64,000 nt of DNA from Hyalangium gracile (lineage in GTDB: Bacteria > Myxococcota > Myxococcia > Myxococcales > Myxococcaceae), in the NCBI RefSeq assembly GCF_020103725.1, contig NZ_JAHXBG010000020.1, forward strand, positions 151,400 to 215,399. Reading direction: 5' to 3'. Each line of letters starts with the position of its first letter. Within the stretch, counting starts at the first letter, position 1. Under the pieces are notes generated by a model. The model was not told the DNA's origin. It saw only the letters and a program-made list of their open reading frames with translations, and searched no databases. Below are positions 47,736-57,500 of this stretch, in pieces. The position numbers and the translations under genes were made by a program.

Positions 47736-48910
47736 GGAACCCGCTGCACCTCGCGCCCCCCACGCAGCCGCCGACGGTCGACCTGGAGGCCGAGGCGGAC
47801 CTGGCCCGTTGCGGCGCGCTCAAGGACTACTGGTACGTGGCGTGCCGCTCGCCCGAGCTCACGGGGAAGAAGCCGCTCGCGAGGACCCTCCTGGGCCTCA
47901 ACATCGTCCTCTTCCGGGACGAGCAGGGCCGGCCCGCGGCGCTGAGAGACCGCTGCCTGCACCGCAACGCGCGGCTGTCGGCGGGGGACACATTCGAGGG
48001 GAAGCTCGGGTGCCCGTACCACGGCTGGGTCTACGACGCGGGCGGCAACGTGGTGGAGGTGCCATCGCTCGGGCCTTCACAACGAGGCGAGGTGCTGGAC
48101 GAGCGCGGCCATGCGCAGTCCGGCCTCACGGTGGAGCCGTGCAAGCTGGGGCGCCTGCAGCGCTTCGAGACGCGCGAGCAGGACGGGCTCATCTACGTCT
48201 TCATGGGCGGTGAGGCGTCCAGCGCGCGGGCCGAGCCCTTCCGGGTGCCGTACTGGGGACACCCGGACTGGACCGTCTACTTCATGGTGACGCGCTTCCC
48301 GAACGGGGTGACGAACCTCGTCGAGAACTTCATGGACGTGCCGCACACGGTGTTCGTGCACGCGGGGTGGTTCCGCAACCGGGTGCGCAAGCGGGTGCCC
48401 GCGACGGTGAAGCGCTCGGGGGGGAGCGTGCTGGTCACCTACAAGCAGGACCAGGACGCCGTCAGCGGCCTGGGGCGGCTCTTCAACCCGCGTGGGCTGC
48501 CGCTGGTGCACACGGACCATTACTTCGTCCCGAACATCACCCGCGTGGACTACATGTGGGGCGAGCATGGCTTCGTCATCAACTCGCAGGTGACGCCCAT
48601 CGGTCCGACGGACAGTCTGGTCTACACGGCCATCAGCTTCCGGCTGCCGTTCGAGGTGCCGGGGCGGCTGGTGGGGCGGGCGCTGGCGCCGGTCATCAAG
48701 TGGTACACGACCCAGGTCATCCTGCAGGACGTGGAGATCATGCGCGTGCAGCGAGAGGGCCTGCTCAACGGCCCGGGCGGGGGCGTCTTCAAGAGCACCG
48801 AGGCGGATCTGCTCCACGCGGACATCGAGGCCTACCGCCGGTGGCTCCGCGAAGGAGGCCAGGGGCCAGGACCGGGCGACGAGGAGCGCGACATCGTCTT
48901 CTGGATCTGA
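47732..48910 (+). CDS. Rieske non-haem iron oxygenase (alpha subunit type)
   Basis: A 392-residue oxygenase. GTG 47732 overlaps the GH3 stop (GTGA). The Rieske [2Fe-2S] ligands are Cys75, His77, Cys94 and His97 (CLHRN ... CPYHGW), and the mononuclear iron site is Asp202, His205 and His210 in MDVPHTVFVH, all present. About 40-130 is the Rieske domain and 160-370 the catalytic domain. Enzymes of this kind hydroxylate, demethylate or desaturate small or sterol-like molecules and need a reductase, which is not encoded in this operon. It would oxidise the acid or amide formed by the upstream genes; that is inference. Confidence 0.92.
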   Translation: MRNPLHLAPPTQPPTVDLEAEADLARCGALKDYWYVACRSPELTGKKPLARTLLGLNIVLFRDEQGRPAALRDRCLHRNARLSAGDTFEGKLGCPYHGWVYDAGGNVVEVPSLGPSQRGEVLDERGHAQSGLTVEPCKLGRLQRFETREQDGLIYVFMGGEASSARAEPFRVPYWGHPDWTVYFMVTRFPNGVTNLVENFMDVPHTVFVHAGWFRNRVRKRVPATVKRSGGSVLVTYKQDQDAVSGLGRLFNPRGLPLVHTDHYFVPNITRVDYMWGEHGFVINSQVTPIGPTDSLVYTAISFRLPFEVPGRLVGRALAPVIKWYTTQVILQDVEIMRVQREGLLNGPGGGVFKSTEADLLHADIEAYRRWLREGGQGPGPGDEERDIVFWI

Positions 48911-48925
48911 CGCTCCGGCGCCTGC

Positions 48926-50956
48926 TCACGACTCCTTCTCCAGGTCGTACTCGAACAGGAGCGTCTTCCCTGGCTCGATGGTGATGGTCTGGATGACCAC
49001 CTTGCCCAGGTCCTTGTTCTCCAGCTTCAGCTCGTGCGTGCCCTCGTAGACGGGGATGGGTTCGGACGAGGCCAGCCCCTTGTACCTCCCATCGAGATAC
49101 ACGGCGGCGGAGGGGCGGATCCGAAGCTCGAGCGTGCCCTGCTCCACCGACACCCGGAGCACTCCATTGTCCCCGGGCGCGAGCACGAACGACTGTCGCT
49201 TCGAGAAGCCCTTCACGGAGTCGTAGACCTCCACCTGCACGGGCCCGGGGGCGAGCTGGCTCATCGCCACCGACCCATGCTTCTTGAACTCGCCGTTGAC
49301 CCGGATCTGCGCGGGTGGAGAGCTCTCGAAGACCACGGACGCCAGCTGAGGCTTCTGCTCAACCGGCTCCCGCACCTCTGGCGGCGCGCTCGCGGCCGTC
49401 TCCACCGCCGTGGCCAGACGGTCAGCGCCTCGCTCGACGGGAGGGGATCGCTTCTTCCTCTCGGTGGCCTCGGTCGGGGGAGGCGCCCTGGCGCTCACCG
49501 AGACGGTCACCTCGGAGGAGGGGACATCCACCGTCGCCTCCTGGCGCGGCGGCTCCTTCACCTCCACCCTCGGAGGTTCAGGCGCGACGACAGGAGCCTG
49601 GGGCGCTGCGGGCTCGGGTGCTGGAGGAGCCACCGCGAGGGCTGGTGGCTGTGCACTGGCGGGGAGGGAAGGCGTCTGCCTGAGCATGAGGAAGGCGCTC
49701 ACCGCCACGAGCACCGTGAGCAATCCCAGTGACATCGCCACGAGGCCCGCTCTTCGCTGGGAAGACTTCTGTGCTTCTCGTGGCACCGTGGCGGCCACCC
49801 CGAGCTCCAGGGACGCGGACGCGGAGGCTTCCTCCTGGAGCCTGCTGCGCTCCAAGGCGCTCCCGAGCTGGGAAGCGGGGAGCTCCACCTCTCCGGTGTC
49901 CACCTTCCTGGGCGTCATGACGGGCAAGAGCACGGGAGGCTTCGCCGGCCGCGGTCCAGCGCGAGAAGGAGGCACCGCACGAAGCAGCGGCGGCGGTGCC
50001 CGGATGTCGCTCGTCGAGCCCACGGGCGCGGCTCCTCCGTCGGGAGGCATGACTCGCGCGATCAGGCTCGCGATCTCGTCGGTGCCCACCGGCTCACCCA
50101 TGCCGAGGATGAAGCGCTCGAGATCCGCTCGGAGATGGCGGCAGCTGGCGTAGCGCTCCTCCCGCTCCTTCGCCAGGCACCGCTCGGTGATGCGTGCCAG
50201 CTCCGCGGGGATGCCTGGGCTGCGCTCTCGGAGGGGCTTCGCGGGAGTGTCGAGGATGGCGCTCATCAGCGCGGCCTCGCCCGTGACGTCGAACGGCCGC
50301 TTGTTGGTGAGCAGCTCGTAGAGCACCACCCCCAGGGCATATACATCGACACGCCGATCCAGCGGTCGGCCCCGGAGCTGCTCGGGCGGCATGTAGGGCA
50401 GCTTGCCCTTGATGATGCCCGCCCTCGTGCCGTGGCCCTGGCCGATGACCTTGGCGACCCCGAAGTCCACCACCTTCACCGTGCCGACCCGCGAGACGAG
50501 GATGTTGTCGGTGCTGACGTCCCGGTGCACGAGCCCCAGGTGCCTTCCCGTCTGGGGATCGACGAGATCATGCGCGTAGGCCAGCCCCTCGCAGGCGTAG
50601 GAGACGATCTTCGCGCACAGCGCCGGAGCCAGCTTCACGCCCGCGCTCCTCGCCTGACGCGCCAGCACGCGCAGGTTCGGCCCGTCGATGTACTCCATGG
50701 CGATGCAGTAGGAGCCCTCGAACTCGCCGAAGTCGAAGATGTGGACCACGTTCGGGTGGTTGAGCTGGGCCACGAGCCGAGCCTCCGCCAGGAACATCTC
50801 CACGAACTGCTCGTCCTCGGCCAGGTGAGGAAGGATGCGCTTGAGGACCAGTGTCTTGGAGAACCCTCGAGGCCCCTCGGTCCGAGCGAGGAAGACCTCC
50901 GCCATGCCGCCCGACGCGAGCTTCCTGATCAGTTGATAGGACTTGCTGAGCTGCAC
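48926..50956 (-). CDS. membrane Ser/Thr protein kinase with PEGA-like C-terminus
   Basis: A 676-residue kinase. GTG 50956 follows GGAG with six bases of spacing and puts the kinase domain at the N-terminus (LASGGMAEVF loop, Lys39). Catalytic loop HRDVSTDN (His144, Asp146, Asn151), DFG at 164-166 and the MPPE block are present, so it is active-looking. After a long Pro/Ala-rich linker comes one transmembrane helix (about 405-427), and outside it a Pro-rich stem with PEGA-like repeats near 560-670 (INGEFKKHG, VYLDGRYKG). It probably reports surface or wall state to the cytoplasm. Substrates unknown. Confidence 0.92.
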   Translation of the reverse strand: MQLSKSYQLIRKLASGGMAEVFLARTEGPRGFSKTLVLKRILPHLAEDEQFVEMFLAEARLVAQLNHPNVVHIFDFGEFEGSYCIAMEYIDGPNLRVLARQARSAGVKLAPALCAKIVSYACEGLAYAHDLVDPQTGRHLGLVHRDVSTDNILVSRVGTVKVVDFGVAKVIGQGHGTRAGIIKGKLPYMPPEQLRGRPLDRRVDVYALGVVLYELLTNKRPFDVTGEAALMSAILDTPAKPLRERSPGIPAELARITERCLAKEREERYASCRHLRADLERFILGMGEPVGTDEIASLIARVMPPDGGAAPVGSTSDIRAPPPLLRAVPPSRAGPRPAKPPVLLPVMTPRKVDTGEVELPASQLGSALERSRLQEEASASASLELGVAATVPREAQKSSQRRAGLVAMSLGLLTVLVAVSAFLMLRQTPSLPASAQPPALAVAPPAPEPAAPQAPVVAPEPPRVEVKEPPRQEATVDVPSSEVTVSVSARAPPPTEATERKKRSPPVERGADRLATAVETAASAPPEVREPVEQKPQLASVVFESSPPAQIRVNGEFKKHGSVAMSQLAPGPVQVEVYDSVKGFSKRQSFVLAPGDNGVLRVSVEQGTLELRIRPSAAVYLDGRYKGLASSEPIPVYEGTHELKLENKDLGKVVIQTITIEPGKTLLFEYDLEKES

Positions 50957-51150
50957 TCGGAACTCCAGACGTGAGGGGCGCGGGCGGGTGAGCCATGGTA
51001 CCCAGCCACTCCTGTCTGATCCGGCGCCGCCCACTGCTACTCGAGGCGTACGGCGCCATGCGTACGACGGAAGGGGTACAGCCGCTCGAACACCGCCTTG
51101 CGTATTGCTGACCGCGCAACTGCGGCGAGCCTGCCGCGGAACGAGAGCTC

Positions 51151-52623
51151 ATGTTCCCTCTGTTCACGTCATGGAAGCGGATGCCCTGGAGGCAGCGGGT
51201 CGCCCCGGCCGCCCTGGTGTTGCTCGTGACGGCGCTGGTGCTCGTCTGTGTGTGGATTGGCCTTTCGCTGCAGGCCACCATTCGCCGACAGCGGCATGGC
51301 GAGACACAAGCCTTGACCCTCGCCGAGCTGGAGGCGCGCACGCTCAACGAGCTCGCCGCGACCAATCGGACGATCGCCGCCACCTACGTGGTCATGAACC
51401 ACATGCACGCTTCCACGCTGGCCGCTCCCGGGACTCAGGAGCCTGGAGCGGTGCCCGTCGTCGAGCGCTCCGTGGATCTGCTGGATCAGATGATGGATGC
51501 CGCTCGCTCCGCCCAGTGCACCCGCTTCGCGGTGACGTTCGGCGAGGTGCGGCTGACCGAGGCCGGTGACATGGAGCGGACGGTGGGCGAGATCAACGCC
51601 GCGGAGTTCTCCGAGGCCATGGAAGGCATGCCCTGTGGAGCGCCGGAGCGTCGGCTCGAGACGGAGAGGGCGGGCTGTGCGCTCCGGGAAGGCTGCTTCA
51701 GCAAGTTCCGGTTCGAGCATGACTCGGGACACGGCTGCAGCCAGTACCACGTGTACCGCTACCTCCCGGTCAGGCGCCTCGCGGGAGCCGAGGAGGAGAA
51801 GAGCTCGCTGTTCATGGCGCACGTCGGCTACCAGGCGCCAGACACGACGCAAGAGCCTCCCAACATGTTCGCTTCCTCCTGGCGGGCCACGCTCCCCGAG
51901 GGCCCGTTTCGGTCCACGAGCACGCCCGGTGGCCTGGAGCTGGGGCCCGGGCTCTTCGAGAAGGAGCATGGGAAGGTCAGGCTCGAGGTGGTGCGACGCG
52001 CCACGCAGGGGATGCCCTCCTATAAAGGAGAGCGGCTCCAGGCCCTGGCCGCGGACTTCCTGGGAGAGGGCTCGAGCATCGCGGCGGGCTGGTTCATGAC
52101 GCGCGACACGCCAGAGCAGGTGCTGGGCTTCTATCGGGAGGGCCTGGGGAGGACGGGGCTGCCGGTGCTCTTCCATCACCACAACCCGAGCGCGGGGTAT
52201 GTGGGCTATCGAGATCCCGAGACGCAGGCACTGCATCTGGTCTCGGTGCTCGCCCAGGGCGCGGAGACCACCGTCCTCGTCTCCCACGCATCCGCGGACG
52301 CGGTGACGGGAGCCCTGCAAGGTCCGTTACCCCCGGAGCTTCCCATGCCCAAGGCCGTCCAGCAGCACCTCGTCATGAGCTTTCAGGACGAGGGCCCCGC
52401 GCGCTTCACGGGACACGTGAGCGCGCCCCACGCCCGGGTCGAGGGGCTGGCGGACCTCTTCCGACAGGAGTTCAAGAGGAGGGGATGGAGTGTCGAGCAG
52501 GGCTCCGAGCAGCTCGACGAAGAGGTGCTCCTCAGCGCACGACGTGGCTCGGCGAGGGTCAGCATCCTGATCCAGCCGCAGGCCTCGGGAGCCCAGGCGT
52601 TCTTCACGATGGAGCGGTCGTGA
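51151..52623 (+). CDS. membrane-anchored hypothetical protein
   Basis: A 490-residue protein with one transmembrane helix near residues 18-42 and a large outer region. It has five or six cysteines in its first half, a His-rich patch (LFHHHNPSAGY) and several aromatic-rich strands, but no recognised domain. It begins 194 bases upstream of, and divergently from, the Ser/Thr kinase gene, so it might be the kinase's surface partner; this is a weak contextual inference. No start better than ATG 51151 is evident. Confidence 0.7.
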   Translation: MFPLFTSWKRMPWRQRVAPAALVLLVTALVLVCVWIGLSLQATIRRQRHGETQALTLAELEARTLNELAATNRTIAATYVVMNHMHASTLAAPGTQEPGAVPVVERSVDLLDQMMDAARSAQCTRFAVTFGEVRLTEAGDMERTVGEINAAEFSEAMEGMPCGAPERRLETERAGCALREGCFSKFRFEHDSGHGCSQYHVYRYLPVRRLAGAEEEKSSLFMAHVGYQAPDTTQEPPNMFASSWRATLPEGPFRSTSTPGGLELGPGLFEKEHGKVRLEVVRRATQGMPSYKGERLQALAADFLGEGSSIAAGWFMTRDTPEQVLGFYREGLGRTGLPVLFHHHNPSAGYVGYRDPETQALHLVSVLAQGAETTVLVSHASADAVTGALQGPLPPELPMPKAVQQHLVMSFQDEGPARFTGHVSAPHARVEGLADLFRQEFKRRGWSVEQGSEQLDEEVLLSARRGSARVSILIQPQASGAQAFFTMERS

Positions 52624-52783
52624 GCCGCTTCTCGCGGCCGCGGAGCGCTACTTCGGCAGTAGTACAGATCGCCCTCATGGCTGTCCGTACTGTGGCTTCA
52701 CGCAGAGAGCCTGGTGCTCGGCGAGCTCCAGGTTCTGTGTGCGCTCAGCACATCACCCGGCACTCAACGAAAAGGACAGCTCC

Positions 52784-53947
52784 ATGACGTCAATCCCATT
52801 CAACTTCCCAGGCATGGGCTCCGGCTTCCACACCATGGGACAGCCAGGCACGGCGCCCACGGCGAACCGTGGCCTGAGCGGTGCGGAGATCAACATGCTG
52901 CGCACCATCCTGCAGGCGAACATCAACGTGAACATCAACGTGAGGCTCGACGGCTTCCACCCGCCGAGGCAGATCGGCGGCGTGTGCGGCCCCAAGCCCC
53001 GCATGTGCTGCCCCAAGCCTCCGGTGCGGCAGGACTGCTGCCACCCGCCCGGGAGCCTGAAGACCAGCCCGGAGGGTGCGGTCACCACGCCTGGCGGCTA
53101 CAAGATCGAGGTGCTCGGGCCGTGCGAGTGGAAGATCACCGGCCCGGACGGCAAGAACACGCGTGTCTGGGGTGACCCGCACGTGGCCGAGGGTGACGGC
53201 GGCACGTGGGACTTCAAGCGCGACAGCACCTTCGTGCTCGGTGACGGCACGCGCATCAACGTCGCCACCAAGCCCGCTGGGCCCAACGCGACTGTGACTG
53301 GGGGGCTGGAGATCATCTCCGGCAATGACCGCGTGAAGATCACCGCCGTCGACACGGCCAAGAGCAAGACCGGACCGGTGACGCGCGATGGCTACGCGCA
53401 CGCCAACAGCTTCGGCAACAACGACGTGTTCGTCATGGGCAGGGAGACGGACGACTGGTCCTTCCAGGGCAGGGAGGTCATCGGCAGCTACAACCTCGGC
53501 GAGTCGTTCCAGCTCGGCGACAAGCTGCCCGCCGGGAGGACCCACCACAAGCCGTGGCATGCCTACCGCGGAGGCTTCCAGAAGAGCGACGGGGGCTCGC
53601 CCCTGGGTGGCCCGAGCGGCATCGCGCCGGGTGGCCCGAACGGCATCCTGCCGGGCGAGCCCCACCCGAACGCGCCGACCAACCCGTTCGCCCAGCAGCT
53701 GAACGCGCTCCTCCAGAGCCTGTTCCAGCAGATCCAGGGCATGATGTCGTTCTGCGACCTGATGCCTCAGCGCAACTTCGGCTGCGATCCGTTCTGCGCG
53801 CCGGGGACCCAGGGCAACTGGATGGATCGCCGCCAGCAGCACCTGGGCAACAGCTTCGGCGACATCGGCACGATGCTGAACGCGTTCTCCCAGCTGGACT
53901 CGCTCAGCCGCAGCGTCCAGTCGTTCCGCCTCCCCTTCATGGTCTGA
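52784..53947 (+). CDS. DUF1521 (metal-induced self-cleaving) domain protein
   Basis: A 387-residue protein. ATG 52784 follows AAGGA. No signal peptide is seen. The N-terminus is Gly/Asn-rich with a leucine-zipper-like stretch (about 30-52) and Cys-rich turns (about 67-92). About 115-240 match DUF1521: RVWGDPHV, TWDFKRDSTFVL, VTGGLEIISG and VFVMGRETDDWSFQGRE. In Bradyrhizobium NopE effectors this domain cuts itself at a GD-P site when calcium is present, so cleavage here is predicted between Asp131 and Pro132. It is followed 22 bases later by a SycD-like chaperone gene, as for secreted effectors. Confidence 0.85.
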   Translation: MTSIPFNFPGMGSGFHTMGQPGTAPTANRGLSGAEINMLRTILQANINVNINVRLDGFHPPRQIGGVCGPKPRMCCPKPPVRQDCCHPPGSLKTSPEGAVTTPGGYKIEVLGPCEWKITGPDGKNTRVWGDPHVAEGDGGTWDFKRDSTFVLGDGTRINVATKPAGPNATVTGGLEIISGNDRVKITAVDTAKSKTGPVTRDGYAHANSFGNNDVFVMGRETDDWSFQGREVIGSYNLGESFQLGDKLPAGRTHHKPWHAYRGGFQKSDGGSPLGGPSGIAPGGPNGILPGEPHPNAPTNPFAQQLNALLQSLFQQIQGMMSFCDLMPQRNFGCDPFCAPGTQGNWMDRRQQHLGNSFGDIGTMLNAFSQLDSLSRSVQSFRLPFMV

Positions 53948-53969
53948 TGCGGCACGTACGGACACTCCC

Positions 53970-54488
53970 ATGACCGAGACCTCGCAGACTTCGAATGAGC
54001 CCGCGCCTCCAAGCCAGACCGAGCTGGCCCAGCGGCTCATCACCGGCGACATCACCCCGGCGCAGTTCCTGGGCCTGTCCCAGGAGCGGCTGTACGAGAT
54101 CGCCACGGTCGGCCACCGGATGCTGGTGGACGAGCGGGCGGAGCAGGCGCTGGCCCTCTTCAAGGGGCTGGTGGCGGCGTCGCCCTACGACAGCGTCTTC
54201 CACTGCCACCTGGCCGCCGCGTATGTCCTGGCCGAGCGCTACCCCGAGGCGATGGAGGAGTACACGCTGGCGCTCCGGCTCAACATCGCCAACGTGGACG
54301 CGCTGGTGGGGCGCAGCGAGCTGTACCTGCGCGAGGGCAAGGTCGCCGAGGCCCTGACCGACATGCACGCCGCGCTCCAGCTGGACCCGAAGGCCGAGCG
54401 TGACTCGACTCAGCGTGCGCGCACCAACCTGCTGGTGCTCAAGGCCATGGCGGACGAGGCGGAGGCCGCCGAGACCCAGAAGCCCTGA
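53970..54488 (+). CDS. SycD/LcrH-like TPR chaperone
   Basis: A 172-residue protein with three tandem TPR-like repeats (about 45-145) in the SycD/LcrH arrangement: YEIATVGHRMLVDERAEQAL, then VAASPYDSVFHCHLAAAYVL, then ALRLNIANVDALVGRSELYL. In type III secretion these class II chaperones bind translocators and effectors before export. Together with the DUF1521 gene 22 bases upstream this suggests chaperone and substrate. No secretion-apparatus gene is in the window. It could instead be a general TPR protein. ATG 53970. Confidence 0.75.
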   Translation: MTETSQTSNEPAPPSQTELAQRLITGDITPAQFLGLSQERLYEIATVGHRMLVDERAEQALALFKGLVAASPYDSVFHCHLAAAYVLAERYPEAMEEYTLALRLNIANVDALVGRSELYLREGKVAEALTDMHAALQLDPKAERDSTQRARTNLLVLKAMADEAEAAETQKP

Positions 54489-54516
54489 GCGGCGGTGCCC
54501 GGTCACGCAGCTCACG

Positions 54517-54554
54517 CCCCGGGGATGGCCGCCTGTGTCCGGCCATCCTCGGGG
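54517..54554. terminator. 15-bp hairpin, probable bidirectional terminator
   Basis: Arms 54517-54531 and 54540-54554 pair at 14 of 15 positions around an eight-base loop. It lies between the convergent SycD-like gene (ends 54488) and the helicase gene (ends 54596). There is no T-run, but the length and position fit a terminator used by both strands in a G+C-rich genome. Confidence 0.7.
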
Positions 54555-54595
54555 TGACGCGGCGCGAGACGTCACCCTCCGGACCTGCGCGGAGC

Positions 54596-57500
54596 TCAGT
54601 GCACCGTGCGGGGGCGCGACTCTTCCTCGTCATCGAGTCGCTCGCGAGGGGTGTCGCCCCCCGCCAGCAGGTCGAGCAGGTCCTTCGTGGTCAGCCGCGC
54701 CGCGACATCCGTTCCCTCGAGCACTCCCGCCACCAGCGCGCGCTTGTCGGAATGGAGCGAGAGGATCTGCTCCTCGATCGTCCCACGGGCAATCAGGCGG
54801 TACACGGTCACCGGCCGAGTCTGCCCGATGCGGTGGGCCCGGTCCGTCGCTTGATCCTCGACCGCCGGGTTCCACCACGGATCCAGGTGGATGACATAGT
54901 CGGCGGCGGTGAGGTTGATGCCCGTGCCGCCCGCCTTGAGCGAGATGAGGAACAGGTCGCCCTCGCCGTCCTGGAACGCCTGGATGCGCTTCGCGCGTGT
55001 CGCCGCGGGCGTGGCTCCGTCGAGGTACTGGTAGGTGAAGCCCGCGCGCTTGAGCTCCTCCTGGACGAGCTCGAGGTGCGAGGTGAACTGGCTGAACACC
55101 AGCGCCCGGTGGCCCTCGCTGCGCAGCTCCTCCAGGAGCTCCAGAAGGCGGCGCATCTTGGAGGAGGAGATGCTCGACTGCGCGTCGTAGAGGCGCGGAT
55201 GGGAGGCGAGCAGGCGCAGCCGCGTGAGCGCCGCGAGCACCTGGAAGCGCTGCTGCTCGTTGCGCAGGCCCTTGCCCTGGGTGCTGAGCTCGGCGACGGC
55301 CGCGAGCCGCGCGTCCTCGTACAGCGCCCACTCCTCCTCGGAGAGCGCCACGGGGACCTGGATCTCCGTGCGCGCCGGCAGCTCCCGCGCGACCTCCTGC
55401 TTCGTGCGGCGCAGCAGGAAGGGGCGGATGACCCGGGAGAGGGCGGCGCTCGCGTCAGGATCCTTGCCGCGCTCGATGGGGGAGGCGAAGCGCTCGCGGA
55501 ACTGGTCCCAGCTGCCGAGCAGGCCCGGGAAGACGACGGCGAACAGGCTCCACAGCTCGCCGAGGTGGTTCTCGAGCGGCGTTCCCGAGAGCGCGGCGCG
55601 GAAGCCGGCGTTGAGCTGCCGCGCGGCACGGGCACGGCGGGTGGTGGGGTTCTTCAGCGCCTGCGCCTCATCGACGATGAGCGTCGCGAACGAGACGGCG
55701 GAGAGGCTCGCCGCGTCTCGCACGAGCAGGCCGTAGCTCACGATGAGCACGTCGTTCTTCTTGAGCTTCGCGAGGCACTTCACGCGGTCGGCCTGCTCCG
55801 CGTAGAGCACGGGGCGCAGGCTCGGTGCGAAGCGCTGCATCTCCTGGACCCAGTTGAAGGCGACCGAGGTCGGCGCGAGGACGAGGGCGGGGCCGAGCCG
55901 CGCCCGATCGAGCAGCAGGGCCAGCGCCTGCACCGTCTTGCCAAGCCCCATGTCGTCCGCGAGGCACGCTCCGGCGCCCCACGCCGCGACGCGACTGAGC
56001 CACGCATGGCCCTCCACCTGGTAGTCGCGCAGCGTGGTTCCCAGCGCGGCGGGGGGCTTCGGCTTGAGCGAGAGCGACGCGGCGAGGCGCTCCGTCAGCA
56101 GCCGCCAGGCTGGCGCGGCTTCGACGTCGGCTCCCGCGTCGCGCAGGGCGGTGATGGCGGGCACTGCTCCGGGAGAGAGCTCCACGCGGTTCTTCCCGAG
56201 GAAGGTGTGGTCGGCCACCGCGAGCAGGCGCTGTCGCAGGATGTCGCTGAGCTCGACCCACCGATGGCTGTCGAAGCGCACGAAGCGCTTCTGTCGCCGG
56301 GCCGCATCCAGGAGGACGGCCAGCTCGAGCCTTCCCGCCTCGACCTTCAGCTCGCCCTCGATGCCGAACCAGTCCCGCTTGCGCTCGACCTTGACCGTCA
56401 GGGCCTCCGGACCCACGGATGAGACGATGAAGGGCTTCTCATCGACCCACTCGACCTCGAGCCCCTGGGGCGGCTTGCGCAGCGCGGCGACGAGCTGCAG
56501 AGCCGACTCCGTGTCCCCCATCCGGAAGCAGAACGTCGGACCTTCCTCGGCCTCGCCCAGGGGGAGGGAGGAGATGGCCGCGCGGGCGCGCTCCTCCTCG
56601 CGCAGGAGCTGGCGGCGCACGTAGCCCCGCTCGCCGTCGCGCGAGAGCAGCACGTCGCGTGGGCCCACGCCGGGATGGAACAGCGGCGCGCCCGGGCCTG
56701 GCCGAACGAGCAGTTCGAGCTCGAGGGACACGTCGGGCAGGAGGCGCAGGCGGACGACGGTAACCATCTCCGTCTGGAGCTCGCGCCCCTTCAGCGTGGG
56801 CGGGACGACGAGGGGCAGGCGCGCTTCGAGGCGGGACAGGCGCTCGAGCAGCTGCTCGTGGCTCTCGGGAGGGAACTGGTCGCCGTGCTTCTCGAGCACG
56901 TTCCAGATCCGCCGTGCGTCCTCGTTCACGTCGATGAGCAGGCACCGGCGGCGCTGCTCGTCGACGGCCAGCAGCGGCTCTCCGGGAGAGAACGAGCGCA
57001 GCATCGCGCCCAGGAGCTTCGGGTTGAAGCGCTCTCCGTCGATGGAGGGCTCGAGGCGGATGTGGTTGTCGGCGGGGAGCGCGGTGAAGCCGAGGGGGGC
57101 GCGCTTCACCTCGAGCGGCTCCTCGGGGCGCAGCTCGAGCACGACGCGTGGATGACCGACGAGCGCGAGGAACGCCCGGGAGGGATAGGTGCCGGCCGAG
57201 CGTGAGGCGGGAGCCCAGGAGGCGAGGTGCTCGGCGACCTGGAGGTCGGTCTCGGAGAGCAGCTCGCGATGGTCCTCGAGCAGGCGGGCGGCGGTCATCC
57301 GCGCGCCGGGGCTCCAGGTGCCTCGGCGGGTCTGCTTCTTCACGAGCGGCGACACGGTCTGCGTCCCGAGCTCGTGCTCGATGCACCACCACACCTCGAT
57401 GGAGGCGCGGGGCTTCGTCACCTCCACCTCGAACAGCTCGAGCTCCTTCAACGCACGGGCCCAGCTGGGGCTCAGCAGCTCCGCGGCGACGTTTCGTGCC

